Notes: generated by a model from the sequence alone, not told the origin. A stretch of 64,000 nucleotides of DNA from Sphaerolaimus hirsutus (GCA_964036195.1 OZ038450.1:7690701-7754700); one strand, 5' to 3'; positions 1-10,434 are shown, counted from the stretch's first letter. Translations and numbers: made by a program.

Positions 1-97
1 TCTCACGGTAAATACTTTTGGACATGGTTTTATTGGTTTTATGTTCAGATTTAGTCCCTATTTTGTGTGGTTTTCAAGTAATGAAATGACTCTCGGT

Positions 98-1033
98 TAG
101 TGATGTAAAGGCACCGGGGCACCGGTGCCCCGGTGCTGGGCACCGAAGGGCACCAGCACCGGTGCTGGTGCGGTGCCATTGCAATCTTCAGGGGTGCCAT
201 GCCGGTGCCGGTGCCATTTTTTTCAGAATAGCACCGGTGCCGGTGCGGTGCGGTGCCATTTTTTTGCCAGTGCCAAAGGTGCTAGCACCAGGGCAAAGTA
301 AAAGGCACCGGGAAAGGCACCGGGGAAGGCTTCATGTGCTGTGCAATTTTGTCCATAGTATGTGCATATTCATATTTCAAAAAACAGCGATATATTTACC
401 CAACCGTTTTTGCCTATTTTGTAAACCTCCCATCAAATAAATATACCTTCTGTGAAATCCATTATACCCAATACGTGATCTGATGAGCGAATCTAAAATT
501 TTGTTGAATTTTAAATCATTTTTATATTTTTTATTTATCTTACTTTTTTGTTCAAAATTTGTTGTCAGTTTATGACAGAGATTGTTCCATTCTCTGTACA
601 GCAACGACTCCGATCAGTAGACAATAGTGGCTATGGACATTGTAATGAATTAAATATTTTATCTTTCATTTGTAATCGTTGTAATTGCTTCATACAAGCG
701 ATTGCCACATCATTCTGAACATTTTAAGTGCTCAACCATCAAAATCGGTTGAAAATTCATGGAAATATGCACTTCCAAAGGTGAGACCACTGAGAAACTG
801 CCCGATATTTACTTCAGAAATTCCAGCCCCGTGCGGTGCCTTTCGGTGCTAGCACCGGCAACCCGCCGGTGCCCTTCGGTGCCGGTGCCATTTTTTCCAA
901 AAGGCACCGGTGCCGGTGCGGTGCGGTGCCATTTTCTGGCCGGTGCCCCAGGGTGCCAGGTGCCCTTTTCATCCGTTGGCAAAGGTGCCGGTGCGGTGCG
1001 GTGCCATTTTTCCCGGTGCCTTTAACATCACTA
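98..1033. mobile_element. hAT-like element with CACCGG-rich termini
   Basis: The ends are inverted repeats starting TAGTGATGTAAAGGCACC (right end reads GGTGCCTTTAACATCACTA). They are flanked by a perfect 8-bp duplication, CTCTCGGT, at 90-97 and 1034-1041. Both terminal blocks are dense in GGTGCC/GGCACC words in mixed orientation; the middle (about 340-825) is AT-rich and has no transposase. The 8-bp duplication and TAGTGATG end fit the hAT superfamily. I infer a non-autonomous member whose repeated hexamers are subterminal transposase-binding sites. Confidence 0.75.
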
Positions 1034-1041
1034 CTCTCGGT

Positions 1042-1703
1042 ACATTTAGTGGACAAAAAGTTATGGATACACTGGAAAAAAATAAATTGATTTATGTCGA
1101 CAAATGTTTAAGGTAAAATACCTGAAAATTTCGGGGCAAGCTTTGTCACACCAGCGGTTTTGATAATTCAAGAATTTTGGACTGCACTTTTGGAATGAAA
1201 GCCTTCACATGGCATGGATTGTATGGCTGTAATTACGGTAGGCATTGGACATGGCTGGCCATTGAGGAGAAGTCGCCCGTGCATATGGTCACTTTTTAAA
1301 TTTGTTTGACCTTGATGTTCATGTTCGTAAATATGTCTGGGCGCAATCGCGTCTAGCGTGGCAGTGCAGAAGAGTTTCAGAAGCTTGTTTTCATGACACT
1401 ACTTCAGCTCATCACCTCAATTGTATATTCCGCTCGTAAAATTGCTGAGTGCTTGCATTCAATTACTCTGCTGTATATGATGACGTCATAGTTTGGCCAA
1501 TCTCCACCGACAAGCCTCTTGAAAAATCGATATTGGTCCAGTGCCAACAATTCTCTAGTTGACGCTTCCTCTGTTCGCGAGCGTCTGCGATTTGTGAAGA
1601 ACCTTCTACTCTGATAAAATTCATTATCTCTCGTCGCAGGCGCCACAGTCATCCTGTATTCCCAACGTTGAAATCCTATCCAACTACAAAAAATCGCCGC
1701 ACG
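1042..1703. other. Non-coding stretch upstream of zinc-finger copy 1
   Basis: No gene is visible. It would hold the promoter and 5' untranslated region of copy 1, but I see no convincing TATA box or splice acceptor that fixes the transcript start. Confidence 0.4.
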
Positions 1704-1889
1704 ATGGGCATCGCGTGCGAGCAGAGCCACTGCGTGGAGCAGTTTGCCAGCCGCGAGCAGTTGGAGCTGCACGTGGCCTTCAAGCACGTGCCCTACCAGG
1801 ACATCGTGTTCCTGTGCGCCGCGTGCGACGACGGCCACCCGTTCAAGAACGCCACCGAGCTGCTCAAACACCGCGCCGAGATGCATCAG
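1704..1889 (+). CDS. Zinc-finger gene copy 1, exon A (start codon, fingers 1-2)
   Basis: Encodes 62 residues beginning MGIACEQSHC and ending before a GTGAGG donor in phase 0. It holds two C2H2 fingers: Cys-x4-Cys-x12-His-x4-His (CEQSHC to the KH of VAFKH) and Cys-x2-Cys-x14-His-x4-His (CAAC to MH). The same ATG in the same context occurs in all four paralogues, which supports the start. The base before ATG is not AG in copy 1, so this is not simply an internal exon beginning at ATG. A nuclear nucleic-acid-binding protein is inferred from the fingers; the specific function is unknown. Confidence 0.8.
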
Positions 1890-2734
1890 GTGAGGGCGTT
1901 GCCTGTTTGATTTTTTCACGGGCTTTTGTGTGGTCGCTACTAGGGTTCAAACGGGATCCCGATCCCGGATCCCGTGAAATTCCGGGATTTAGCAGTTCCG
2001 ATCCAGAAACCCCAATCCCGATCCCGAAATCCAAAAATACCAATCCCGATCCCGAGAATCTCCCAAGTCCGGGATCCCGATCCCGGTAAAAATAGTGAAA
2101 ATTATAAAAAAGTGAAAATATGACATTTTTGCGTGCAACCATTTTATGTCACTTTTCTGGCATCCAACAGTGTTTTGAGACCTTTATGAACAACTGAATG
2201 CCAGAACAGTGACGAAAATCTCTATCCCTAGACCCCAATCCCGATCCCGAAAAAATGCCGATCCCGATCCCGTGACCCCAATCCCGGCCAATCCCGATCT
2301 CGAAATCTCAAAATCCCGATCCTGAAACCCCAATCCCGATCCCGAAAAGTCAATCCCGTTTGAACCCTAGTCGCTACTTGACGCGGCGGACATTACTGGA
2401 CTTTTTCTGAGCCATGCCGGGAGACTGGCGAAATTTGTTGACAGTGTGATGGTTCGCAACTTTGGCGTCGCCACGCACTGCTTGTCAACTGGTTTGTATA
2501 TCGATTCAGATTTTAGTCGACAATTTTGAAGTGCACATGCGGGAAAAGGAATGGATATTGTTATGCGCATTTGAACATCGTTCCGCGACCCGTCAACTAA
2601 AATCTGGATGGAAACAAGTCGGCTCAGTTGACACTCGATGCCATTGTCAACTAGTGTGTAAACGCTCTCTGCCACAGTCCCCCTCCCCGAACCTTACCAA
2701 CCAGATTGTATCTTTATCGCCAATGCGAATACAG
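1890..2734 (+). other. Intron A-B of copy 1
   Basis: Contains the GGGATC-rich element at 1941-2369 and then a degraded block (about 2384-2670) with several TTGAC/GTCAACT words, like the MITEs elsewhere in the window. The intron ends at ACAG before exon B. No coding potential is convincing. Confidence 0.6.
1941..2369. mobile_element. hAT-like GGGATC-array element, copy 1 of 5
   Basis: The termini are TAGGGTTCAAACGGGAT and its inverse, ATCCCGTTTGAACCCTA. The flanks carry a perfect 8-bp duplication, GTCGCTAC (1933-1940 and 2370-2377). Inside are GATCCC/GGGATC hexamer arrays around a unique core that reads TGCCAGAA and GTTTTGAGACC in all family members. No transposase is present. Confidence 0.8.
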
Positions 2735-2842
2735 GAGCCGGTAACAAATGCGTCGGCGGCCGAAGTACTGGGCATCATGAGTGGACCTGACGCGTGCGAC
2801 AAGCCGCCCGATCAGAACAAGGAAAATGCCGCACCCGGCAAG
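2735..2842 (+). CDS. Zinc-finger gene copy 1, exon B (linker)
   Basis: A 36-codon phase-0 exon between ACAG and GTGTGT. It contains the ASAAEVLG block conserved in every copy, followed by a polar tail ending in ENAAPGK. No finger is present. The conserved block could be a short interaction motif, but I recognise no domain. Confidence 0.75.
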
Positions 2843-3012
2843 GTGTGTCATCTGCAGTGTATTTGTCACAATTGTACTCAGTAGTGCTGGAAAAGCACCA
2901 GAAAAATGGCGTCATGGCGCGGCGCCCTTTGGCGCCCTCAAATGACGCCGGCGCCATGGCGCCATTCTATCACTATTCAGACACTTCAATCATCATTCGC
3001 TATCTATCGCAG

Positions 3013-3150
3013 AAGCGTTTCCAATGCAACCGATGCTCATACGGGACCGATCACAGCGCGTGGCTGCTGCAGAAACACGTTATTTACGAACATTTGGTCG
3101 ACCAGCTTGGAAAGGCGAAGCCGCACGATCCGGACCTGAACATTCCACAC
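3013..3150 (+). CDS. Zinc-finger gene copy 1, exon C (finger 3)
   Basis: A 46-codon phase-0 exon after ATCGCAG. It starts KRFQCNRCSYG and encodes one finger, Cys-x2-Cys-x12-His-x4-His, followed by a conserved LVDQLG helix-like tail. The last codon is CAC before GTAAAT, where the other copies have CAG before GT. Copy 1 has GTDHSAW where copies 2-4 have GTNHSAW. Confidence 0.8.
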
Positions 3151-3170
3151 GTAAATTTGTTCTTCCTGCC

Positions 3171-4157
3171 TAGTGATGGAAAAAGCGCCACACTTTTGGC
3201 GCCAAGCGCCAAAAGCGCCATGGCGCTTTTCGGACCACCAGCGCCAAGCGCCAATGGCGCCAGAGCAAAATAGCGCCAAGCGTCAAAAGCGCCATGGCGC
3301 TTTTCTGAACCCAAGCGCCAAGCGCCAATGGCGCCAGAGGGTAATGGCGCCAAGCGCCAATAGCGCCAGCGCCAAATTTTTCTCTGCAATTCGTTTATAG
3401 TATGATGAATTCATAACTGTGCCGCACCATAGTAGAAGACATAAAATCCCGTTTTCTTACAATAAACTTTTCGTTATCAACGTTTATCAGTTGAGGCTTA
3501 AAATGAATAAGGGCGAAGGTGAATAACTACCGTATTTCCTCGAAATACCCCCATGGGGTTATTGTTTCGTCAGCAAAATTTTTGAGGGGTATAATTAGAG
3601 GGAGGGACTTATTCGAGGGGGTGGGGCTTTATTATCACATCAGAAATTTTGAAATTCAGAAATAGAACAGACTTTTACATACCCAAAACCGGTAATTTAT
3701 GTGATCAAACCGGATATCTTTGGACGTATATGCATACCTACCTATATACATATACAAACTACTTTATTCATTCAAGGGTGGGATAATTTGAGGAAATATG
3801 GTCAATACATTTGTCCCCAAATATTATGTACTATTAATGTCCCCTAACACCCTTATATTTCTCAATATTTATTAAGTTGTTCTCAAAATTGATCAACTGG
3901 ATTGTCGAATTGACCTTTATTATCACAATTTTTATAATCATGGTTGGCGCTTTTTTGGCGCCATTCAAAAAGCCGGCGCCAATAGCGTCACCAGAAAATG
4001 GCGCCAAGCGCCAAAAGCGCCATGGCGCTTTCTCAGATCCCGGCGCCGAGCGCCAATGGCGCCAGAGCGTTTTAGCGCCAAGCGCCAAAAGCGCCATGGC
4101 GCTTTTTGCTTTGGCGCTAGCGCCAGGCGCCAGCGCCATGGCGCTTTTCCATCACTA
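3171..4157. mobile_element. hAT-like GGCGCC-rich element in intron C-D of copy 1
   Basis: Begins TAGTGATGGAAAAAGCGCC and ends GGCGCTTTTCCATCACTA, flanked by a perfect 8-bp duplication, TTCCTGCC (3163-3170 and 4158-4165). Both ends are packed with GGCGCC and AGCGCCA words; the AT-rich middle (about 3390-3940) has no transposase. It starts only 20 bases after the exon C donor. A smaller block of the same family (about 2882-2975, also ending ATCACTA) sits in the preceding intron, but I find no clean duplication for that one. Confidence 0.75.
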
Positions 4158-4165
4158 TTCCTGCC

Positions 4166-4370
4166 CTTCCTTGTGCCGGTTCCGTAAATTGCGAAGTGAG
4201 GAGTGAATTGAGAAGAAAATTGGCAAAAGCAATATGAAATGGCAAGTAAATTGGCAAAAGCGAAGTAAAAAAATAAATAAAAACTAATTTCCCTTTTGCT
4301 TTTGCCAATTTCCTTCTCACTTCACTTCTCATTTTCTTAGCATCTGCCATTTTACTTCTCACTTCTCAAT
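4166..4370. repeat. Inverted repeat of GCAAAAG / GAAGTGAG words
   Basis: A roughly palindromic AT-rich repeat with arms rich in TTGGCAAAAG and CTTCTCACTTC. A related block lies at about 21420-21560. It looks like a short foldback MITE; no duplication was resolved. Confidence 0.5.
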
Positions 4371-4419
4371 TTGTGGAACTTGCCCCAGTTCTTTTTCACA
4401 TGGATTGACGCCGTTTCAG

Positions 4420-4608
4420 GTACCCAATTTAAAAACCGAGAACAACATGTCCGCGTTGGACGATTTCACCGGGGTCGTGGACGAGTCCGCGTTCGGCTTG
4501 GACGGGTCCCAGATGGGCGGCAGCGAGCTGGGCGGTTCGGAAATTACCGGCTTCTCGGACGCGCAGATGCACGCCGGCGAGGACGACGGCGAGATGTACG
4601 GCACTGAG
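4420..4608 (+). CDS. Zinc-finger gene copy 1, exon D (acidic linker)
   Basis: A 63-codon phase-0 exon after GTTTCAG and before GTACGT. It is rich in Asp, Glu, Ser and Gly, with the conserved blocks FGLDGSQMGGSE, GFSDAQMHAG and EMYGTE. It has no fingers. An acidic, low-complexity segment between finger clusters could be an activation or interaction region; that is inference. Confidence 0.8.
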
Positions 4609-4624
4609 GTACGTCCGAGGAGTT

Positions 4625-4740
4625 CGTGTGCCACTCCCGGACCCTGTAAAATGTAAAATGTCGTGTAAAGTGTCAAAAGTCATGTAAAATGTCCATTTTA
4701 CCGATACTTTTGACACTTTTCCCGACATTTAACACTTAGG
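4625..4740. repeat. ACCCTGTAAAATG-type short repeat
   Basis: Contains repeated TGTAAAATG words and an inverse ACATTTAACA block. Relatives occur near 19720-19830, 24120-24340 and 36190-36670. Probably a MITE family; ends are not resolved. Confidence 0.45.
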
Positions 4741-4813
4741 GCATTTTAGGTCTGAGTGTGTCCCCATAACTTGCCCATGATCCATTTGTGAGCTCTCCTT
4801 AACACACGTGCAG

Positions 4814-4939
4814 GGCGACGTCAACTACCCAGAGGCTTACCCGGAAGGCGACCCATCCACATCTGCGATCACCCGCGGAATACAGGCCAAACGTCCAAAA
4901 CTATCCCCCAATGCTTCCGGTTCTTCCCCCACACTCAAA
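4814..4939 (+). CDS. Zinc-finger gene copy 1, exon E (basic linker)
   Basis: A 42-codon phase-0 exon after ACGTGCAG and before GTGAGA. It starts GDVNYPEAYPEGD and ends with the basic, Pro/Ser-rich stretch AKRPKLSPNAS. KRPKL resembles a nuclear-localisation signal. Exon E is the least conserved exon between the four copies. Confidence 0.7.
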
Positions 4940-4979
4940 GTGAGAAAATCGCTCATTTTGTGTGTCACTTTCATTTGCT

Positions 4980-5488
4980 ATTTGTGAAAAAGTATTAAAA
5001 AATGTAACTGAAATATTTATATTTAAATTTTTACTCACCCCAGAGTTCAGAAACGTACGGTAATTTTTTTATTTTTGCTCATGAGTAAACGTGACGTGAG
5101 TAAAATACTTTTACCGCAAAACGTAAAGGTCAGTATTTTTCAGAAATTTTGTTTCAATTGTCACTCAAAATCACTAATAGTCATTCGTTTTGCCCGTTTT
5201 CACCTTCAAGTTCGCCTATTTTTGGCTATATATGGTCTTATATACCAACCACAATTTGGCCATTTTTCCTCTATTTGTAGTGTTTTTCACTCTTTTCTCC
5301 CTTCCATGCCTTGAAAAAACACTACCTATCTACAATCTATATACAATGCACATCTGTACTTAAGTACTTTCAATTATGTATACGTAAAAGCGAGTACAGG
5401 AACTTTTTCGAAGGAAACGTAAACCTCTTCACTCAGTACTCGTAAAGTACGTAAAAGTAAATACGTAAAAGTAAATACGTTTGAACAA
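4980..5488. mobile_element. ACGTAAA-rich transposon-like repeat in intron E-F
   Basis: AT-rich block with many ACGTAAA/GTAAACG words, ending AAATACGTTTGAACAAG. The same family occurs at 15131-15608 and, with clean 8-bp duplications, at 39847-40353. Limits are approximate. Confidence 0.5.
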
Positions 5489-5525
5489 GTATGCTTTCAG
5501 TATATCATTCTCTCCCGGCGCGCAG

Positions 5526-5750
5526 AAATGCCCCCAGTGCCCCTACACGACGACCAAGGCGGGGCACATGCGCAACCACACCATCTACGTGCACTCTGGC
5601 GGCGCGGCGGGCGCCGCCGGCACCAGCAAGGGCGCCGCCACGCCGCCGGCCAAGTGGTTCACGTGCGACACGTGCGGCCACAAGGCGCGCACCAAGAGGG
5701 AGTTGGATCGACACAAACTGCAGCACGCCGTTTCAGCATCACAAGACAAG
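5526..5750 (+). CDS. Zinc-finger gene copy 1, exon F (fingers 4-5, last common exon)
   Basis: A 75-codon phase-0 exon after GGCGCGCAG and before GTAGGT. Finger 4 begins KCPQCPYTT and ends YVH; finger 5 begins FTCDTCGHKA and ends LQH. An Ala/Gly-rich spacer separates them. It is GC-rich compared with the introns. This is the splice donor exon for the whole terminal array. Read-through without splicing gives a stop after about 27 more codons (5831), with AATAAA at 6106-6111, so a short unspliced isoform is possible. Confidence 0.85.
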
Positions 5751-7038
5751 GTAGGTTGGGAGCCACGGCCGGGTGCATTGCGTGTGTTGCGTGAATTTTT
5801 ATTGTGGCAACGAGCACTGGTAACTCACTGAAACTTGGGATACTCGAAAACATGTTTTGAGTGCTGTTGAGTTTACCAGAATACATTATTTTTGATTGCC
5901 GTTAAGTTGAGTTGACAGAATCCTCATTGTGGTCAACTCAAATGTGCTCGAAACAGATTTTTAGTTTCCCAAATTTTGGTGGTGTACTAGTATGAGCAGC
6001 GCCATTCCAATGAGCGACACTGTCATGGACAATGTGCGCTTTGAATAGTGCATTTCATCGACTACTCGCCATGAATGCTGTGCTAGACTTGCTAAACTTG
6101 TGCTAAATAAAGCACCAGCTTGTTAGGAGGTCCCAAATGCCGGTAGAGTACACTGTCCAATGTTTTGCAGTACTATTGTACGTTACGTTTGGAATGTAGC
6201 CAAAATATCTTGCCGTTTGCAGCTACTTCGGAATATGTTCCATGTCTTTTTTAATTTTGTCTGTTTCAAGCTGGAGCCGTTAAGTACTACAAAATTTTCA
6301 CAATTTATACCCCGTATTGGAAATTTTTATTTTTTTATATTGTTTAGTTGGTTAGATTAGTTGGTCAATCAAATATGCATATTTTCATGACACCCACGGA
6401 AAATTCAATTTAAAATGAAATAACTCCCAAATTCTCGAACAATTTTCACTGTCATTTTTCAATACCATTTTCTCAAAATCCTACTACACGAAAACTCGCG
6501 TATTAAAAGGAAAAAAGTTCAAAAACGGAATACGCATGAGATCTGCAAACTACAAGAAATATTGGTTTTCATTTGTAGAAATATAGGCAACGCTCCACGC
6601 TTTGCACCTGGCTGTTACGCGTTTATTTTCTTGGGTTGGGTTTTACTGTGCCCTTATTGATTTCTGAAATCCACCAGAGTTGTTTTAACGTCGATTAACA
6701 TTCCCCTGCCATGCCTTCCTGTGCAATTGTACAGTGTGCGTGTCACGAATCGCCCTTTTCAAATCTGCATTTATCACTTCCTGTTTATGAATTATGGCCG
6801 ACTTTTTGTGTCAAATTGTAAATGCGCCATGTCTGTGTACTGGAAAGTTGCGTGGTGCGTGTGCGTTTAGCTGCATTCTTACCGCTGCTTAGGTACCGTC
6901 GACACGCACACAACTTTTGACATTCAGTCTATGCAACATGTTGATTTTACTAACATCTGAGACCTCGTGTTTTAGGTGTTGAGTGTGTTAAACCAGAATG
7001 TGTTATCATGGATCTGAGCTTTTTGTCGCTACACCTGG
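5751..7038 (+). other. Intron F-T1, first part
   Basis: No coding exon or clear transposon seen. AATAAA at 6106-6111 could end a short isoform. Confidence 0.5.
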
Positions 7039-7064
7039 CACACAAGCACGCGCCCGACGATCAC
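7039..7064 (+). promoter_or_regulatory. Candidate RNA docking site for terminal-exon choice
   Basis: The RNA segment with core AAGCACGCGCCCGACGATC is the reverse complement of the motif repeated before the terminal exons. It lies alone in the long F-T1 intron, about 1.3 kb after exon F and 1.0 kb before T1. It pairs perfectly over 13 bases with 8601-8613 (before T2). With 7989-8005 (before T1) it pairs over 17 positions with one G-U and one mismatch. Docking sites of this sort are known from insect Dscam exon clusters; that role here is inferred from position and complementarity. Confidence 0.7.
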
Positions 7065-7983
7065 TTATTATTTGTCCCCGTTTGTTAGATTGTAACGAGT
7101 TAAAAAATGCGGGGTTGATTAAGAGTCTTTGATTGTAAATGTGTGAAAGCCACGTGCTTGTCCCCCAACATTTTCCATAGATTTATTTTATGGCGTTAGC
7201 TGGAGATTCTAGTTCCTATTGCTAGTTCACTGCATAAATGTAAGATGACATTTTCAATGAATTGGCATCACATCAATTGGTTGCCATCTCAATCAGACAC
7301 CGTATTTTCTCGAATGATCCAAATGGTATTCGTTTTTCATCAAATTTTTGGCTTGGTTGTTTCGAAAGGGACTGATTTTGGTGCCAGTCGCTTTTTCTTA
7401 TAGTCAGGGATGGGGCTTGTACATGTATATTTATCTGATTTGTCACCAAACTCCACTATCACTTGATGGCGTAAACACATTTTGCAATGTGCAATGTTGC
7501 AATTTTGTGTGGATGAATTCCATGCTATCTACATCGCTCAATTTCCGCTCTTCATATTTTTCTGGTTGGGTACAACGTTTTGTGCTTTTTTGTATCAATT
7601 ATTTTTCATGTTTTTATGATACCCCATTAAACAAACGTCTGTTCCCCACTTCCCCATCTAAGTGGTTTTGTAGATGGATGGGGAAAAGTTTATAGCTGCT
7701 TGATTTAATTTTGCTTTTTGATTTTTTTAAACCTTTTTGCCCATTTGTTTTGAAAATTAAAATCAATTAAAAAGATGAAGTGCTATCCCTATTTAAAAAA
7801 AAATTGTTTTTAAATATAGTGGTCATGGACATGAAATTATTGTTCCAAACACATTGTAAGCCGGGTGTGTGGTTCATGTAGTTTGTGAGTTCCAGTTTCC
7901 CATCGCCTGGCACAACGGACTTGTGTGTGCCAGTTGTGGTGCGTTTGTCTTTTACAAAACGCAATGTATATCTGTACCCCTTT
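7065..7983 (+). other. Intron F-T1, second part
   Basis: AT-rich, no supported gene or repeat; an ORF at 7348-7695 has no recognisable domain and is taken as chance. Confidence 0.4.
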
Positions 7984-8005
7984 CCGTTGGGCGTGTACTT
8001 GTGTG
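7984..8005 (+). promoter_or_regulatory. Selector-like motif before T1
   Basis: Reads CCGTTGGGCGTGTACTTG followed by TGTG, about 90 bases before the T1 acceptor. It has the longest pairing with the docking site, because CTTGTGTG also matches. Confidence 0.65.
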
Positions 8006-8095
8006 TGTGCGTGTCCGTAGCGAGTAGGCCGCGCTTGGACGAGTGCCCAGACGAGAAGAAGCCCTATTTCGGCACCCACGAAAAACCACCCTCAG

Positions 8096-8356
8096 TCGCT
8101 CGCCTCGCTGCTGGTGCCGCCGCGGAAGAACAACCACGACGGCTACTTCAACTGCGACTTCTGCGTGTACCGGACGACGTCCAAGGCGCACCTGCTGCGG
8201 CACGTGGCCACGGTGCACCTGCCCGACGACCAGGTCACCTGGCACCAGTGCGACCTGTGCCGCTACAGCACCAGGAGGGCCGACAGCCTGCTCAAGCACC
8301 GCAGGATACGCCACGCGCTGTCCAACGCCAATGCCGGCGCCAATGCCGCTGAGTGA
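8096..8356 (+). CDS. Terminal exon T1 of copy 1 (two fingers, stop)
   Basis: Starts in phase 0 after CCACCCTCAG with SLASLLVPPRKNN, then two fingers: FNCDFCVY to VH and HQCDLCRY to IRH. It ends in an Asn/Ala-rich tail and TGA. The DNA is GC-rich, like exons F, T5 and T6. Confidence 0.8.
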   Translation, partial: SLASLLVPPRKNNHDGYFNCDFCVYRTTSKAHLLRHVATVHLPDDQVTWHQCDLCRYSTRRADSLLKHRRIRHALSNANAGANAAE

Positions 8357-8598
8357 CGCGCTCGGCTCCATGCTCGTCCATCGCGTGCGTGCGCTCGTTA
8401 CCGTATCCATATGATTATGGGGTCTCTTACTCTCTAAACGCGTATTTGGTGGCAGGCAGCTTGGTGGTGTGATTTTACGTTTATTTTTCTAAATATTTAA
8501 ACACGCTTGTTGAAAATAATTTTGAAATCGTCCTTTATCGCCGCGCATTGCCCGTGTAAAATTTCTAAGTAAAAGTATATAAATATTTACGTTGGGTA

Positions 8599-8620
8599 CT
8601 CGGGCGCGTGCTTTTGCCAT
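8599..8620 (+). promoter_or_regulatory. Selector-like motif before T2
   Basis: CTCGGGCGCGTGCTTTTGCC, about 60 bases before the T2 acceptor. CGGGCGCGTGCTT (8601-8613) is a perfect complement of 7044-7056. Confidence 0.65.
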
Positions 8621-8676
8621 TTTGCGAGTTCGCGCGCAAATTCGTGTCAACTGACTCCCTCTGCGCTCTCGCCCAG

Positions 8677-8934
8677 CTGCAGCCGTACTTGAGCTCGTCG
8701 GCGGTCGAGGGCACCGTCTACTACGAGTGCCAGTTCTGTTCGTTCCGCACGAAAATTAAGGCGCACCTGCCGCGCCACATCAAGTGCATGCACGTGTCCG
8801 ACGACAAGGTCATTTGGCACCATTGTGACATTTGCGGCAACTTCAAGAATAAAAGAAAGGACAACTTGATGCAGCACCAACGGCGCTGCATGGCCAAACT
8901 CGCTCGCGCCCAGGCTTTATCGCCTGTGGTCTGA
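8677..8934 (+). CDS. Terminal exon T2 of copy 1
   Basis: Phase-0 start after CTCTCGCCCAG: LQPYLSSSAVEG, then fingers YECQFCSF to MH and HHCDICGN to QRRC. The last zinc ligand is Cys rather than His (C2HC). It ends SPVV and a stop. AATAAA at 8989-8994 is a plausible poly(A) signal. Confidence 0.8.
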   Translation: MQPYLSSSAVEGTVYYECQFCSFRTKIKAHLPRHIKCMHVSDDKVIWHHCDICGNFKNKRKDNLMQHQRRCMAKLARAQALSPVV

Positions 8935-8953
8935 TTGCATTTTGTGTTCCACT

Positions 8954-8977
8954 GCTCGGGCGTGTGCTTTTGTGCTA
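8954..8977 (+). promoter_or_regulatory. Selector-like motif before T3
   Basis: CTCGGGCGTGTGCTTTTG lies just after the T2 stop and about 370 bases before T3. It pairs with the docking site through 12 Watson-Crick pairs and one G-U. Confidence 0.6.
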
Positions 8978-9338
8978 ATTTCTGCGCTAATAAAAATTCG
9001 ATATAGTACATTTTCCGTAGCCCTGGTTTATTGCGTGTGTGTGTGTGCAATCTGCTGCATTGCTCGCTTTTGAAGCATTTTATTGCGTCGAAAATGTCCA
9101 CTGCGTTAACGCTCGTAAATAAACTCGGTAGAGTTTGTCGTCTAAACCACTTCTTGGGTGGCTATCTCACTCGGTTCACTGCATATCGGAACTTGGAACT
9201 TTAAGTCATGGTCTTTTGTATATTTGGACCCTGAATACCCTCAACAATCGAATAGTCCCTTGAATAAATACCCCCGCTGCACACTTTGTTGAACACCGCC
9301 ATCTGGTTTTAAAGCCCCTTTCCGCTCAAATTTCTCAG

Positions 9339-9584
9339 GTCGATATCCCAGAGACCAGATACACACGATATCGCCAGGAAATGTATTTTAGGTGTCAATT
9401 GTGCCAGTACAAAAGTACCCAAAAGTCGAACTTACGAAGACATATCAGAGGGAAGCATTTATCTGAAGATCTCGTCGATTGGTATCATTGTGCTGATTGT
9501 AACTACAAAACAAAGAGATCGGATGATCTTGTTAGGCACAATAAGATGTTTTGCCGCGGTAAACCCGGCAAATCTGATGATTGA
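9339..9584 (+). CDS. Terminal exon T3 of copy 1
   Basis: Phase-0 start after AAATTTCTCAG with VDIPETRYTRYRQEM. Fingers are FRCQLCQYKS to KH and YHCADCNYKT to MFC, so the second ends in Cys. It has a basic tail (RGKPGKSDD). It is AT-richer than T1-T2. Confidence 0.8.
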   Translation, partial: VDIPETRYTRYRQEMYFRCQLCQYKSTQKSNLRRHIRGKHLSEDLVDWYHCADCNYKTKRSDDLVRHNKMFCRGKPGKSDD

Positions 9585-9871
9585 CGTTGATAGGTTCTAT
9601 TTTTACAGCATTCTGATGGTTGGGTGTGCGCTATTTGGCCAGATTTAGCCAGTTGGCATGCTAAACTTTGTATCCAACCCTCCCCTAAAAAAAATCCACG
9701 TGAGCCCTCAATTTTTTTCCGGGTTTTGTCCTTGGTTGTGAACGTGTGTGATGTACCTTGGTGTGGATTTCCCCTGAGATTTTGTGGTTAAGCTGTCGCG
9801 TTTTCTTTGGATGCTCAAATTTTCCCAGTAGCATATTTTTTCGGATAAAGTTTTGAATGGTACGTTTTTCT

Positions 9872-9891
9872 GACCGTTGGGCGCGTGCTGC
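9872..9891 (+). promoter_or_regulatory. Selector-like motif before T4
   Basis: GACCGTTGGGCGCGTGCTG, about 60 bases before the T4 acceptor. It extends the complementarity to the docking site at its 5' side (GAYCGT). Confidence 0.65.
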
Positions 9892-9948
9892 CGTGAGCAG
9901 GAGTAACTTTGGCCGACATTTTTCCCTACCCGCCAATTTTCATCTCAG

Positions 9949-10173
9949 ATCAAGTCCCTTCTGTGTCCACCGGAAGTGTGGTTTAGATGCCCCTATTGTT
10001 CGCTGCATATCCGCCAACAGAGAAACCTGCAAAGGCACATCAAATCAAAACACTTGGCTGCGGATCAAATCGATTGGACCCACTGCGATCTGTGCGATTA
10101 CAAAACGAAGAGAACTGACTCTCTGAATAATCACATGAAAGTGCATCTTACCGGTCGACTTGCGCGAAAATAA
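9949..10173 (+). CDS. Terminal exon T4 of copy 1
   Basis: Phase-0 start after TTTTCATCTCAG: IKSLLCPPEVW, then fingers FRCPYCSL to KH and THCDLCDYKT to KVH. The second finger has His-x3-His spacing. It ends in a basic tail, LTGRLARK. Confidence 0.8.
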   Translation: MKSLLCPPEVWFRCPYCSLHIRQQRNLQRHIKSKHLAADQIDWTHCDLCDYKTKRTDSLNNHMKVHLTGRLARK

Positions 10174-10374
10174 GTGCTTTTTGTGCACTTACCAAGCTGT
10201 GCACTTCGCAAGCTCGACGTTTTGTTTGGCTGTTTTTTATAACTGCTTTCCGGTCGGATTTGTAAGTTAAATAAGATAAAGATACGTAGGCTAAAAGTGT
10301 TGTTTGGTTGTAAAAGTACTCAACAGTCAATTATGGGTACATTTCTGCTGGTAGCTTTTTGTGGGACAAAATAA

Positions 10375-10395
10375 CTGATCATCTGGCGTGTGCTA
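10375..10395 (+). promoter_or_regulatory. Selector-like motif before T5
   Basis: CTGATCATCTGGCGTGTGCT. A MITE of about 195 bases (10435-10629) separates it from T5. Without that insertion it would lie about 125 bases from the T5 acceptor, similar to T1 and T8. Confidence 0.6.
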
Positions 10396-10434
10396 AAATT
10401 GATTATACCTTGGATTATTGCTTTTCATATGCAT

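Noticed and set aside
162-1056. Frames over the CACCGG-rich blocks
   Set aside because: Low-complexity transposon termini, open by composition only.
1668-1703. Upstream in-frame ATG-like extension before exon A of copy 1
   Set aside because: Not conserved in the other three copies, whereas MGxACEQ is.
1404-1919. Minus-strand frame of 171 residues
   Set aside because: Its best part is antisense to exon A of copy 1 and reflects GC-rich coding sequence on the other strand; likewise the mirror frames over exons F, T1, T5 and T6.
7348-7695. 115-residue frame in the F-T1 intron
   Set aside because: No domain, no supporting splice sites in phase, AT-rich composition like the intron.
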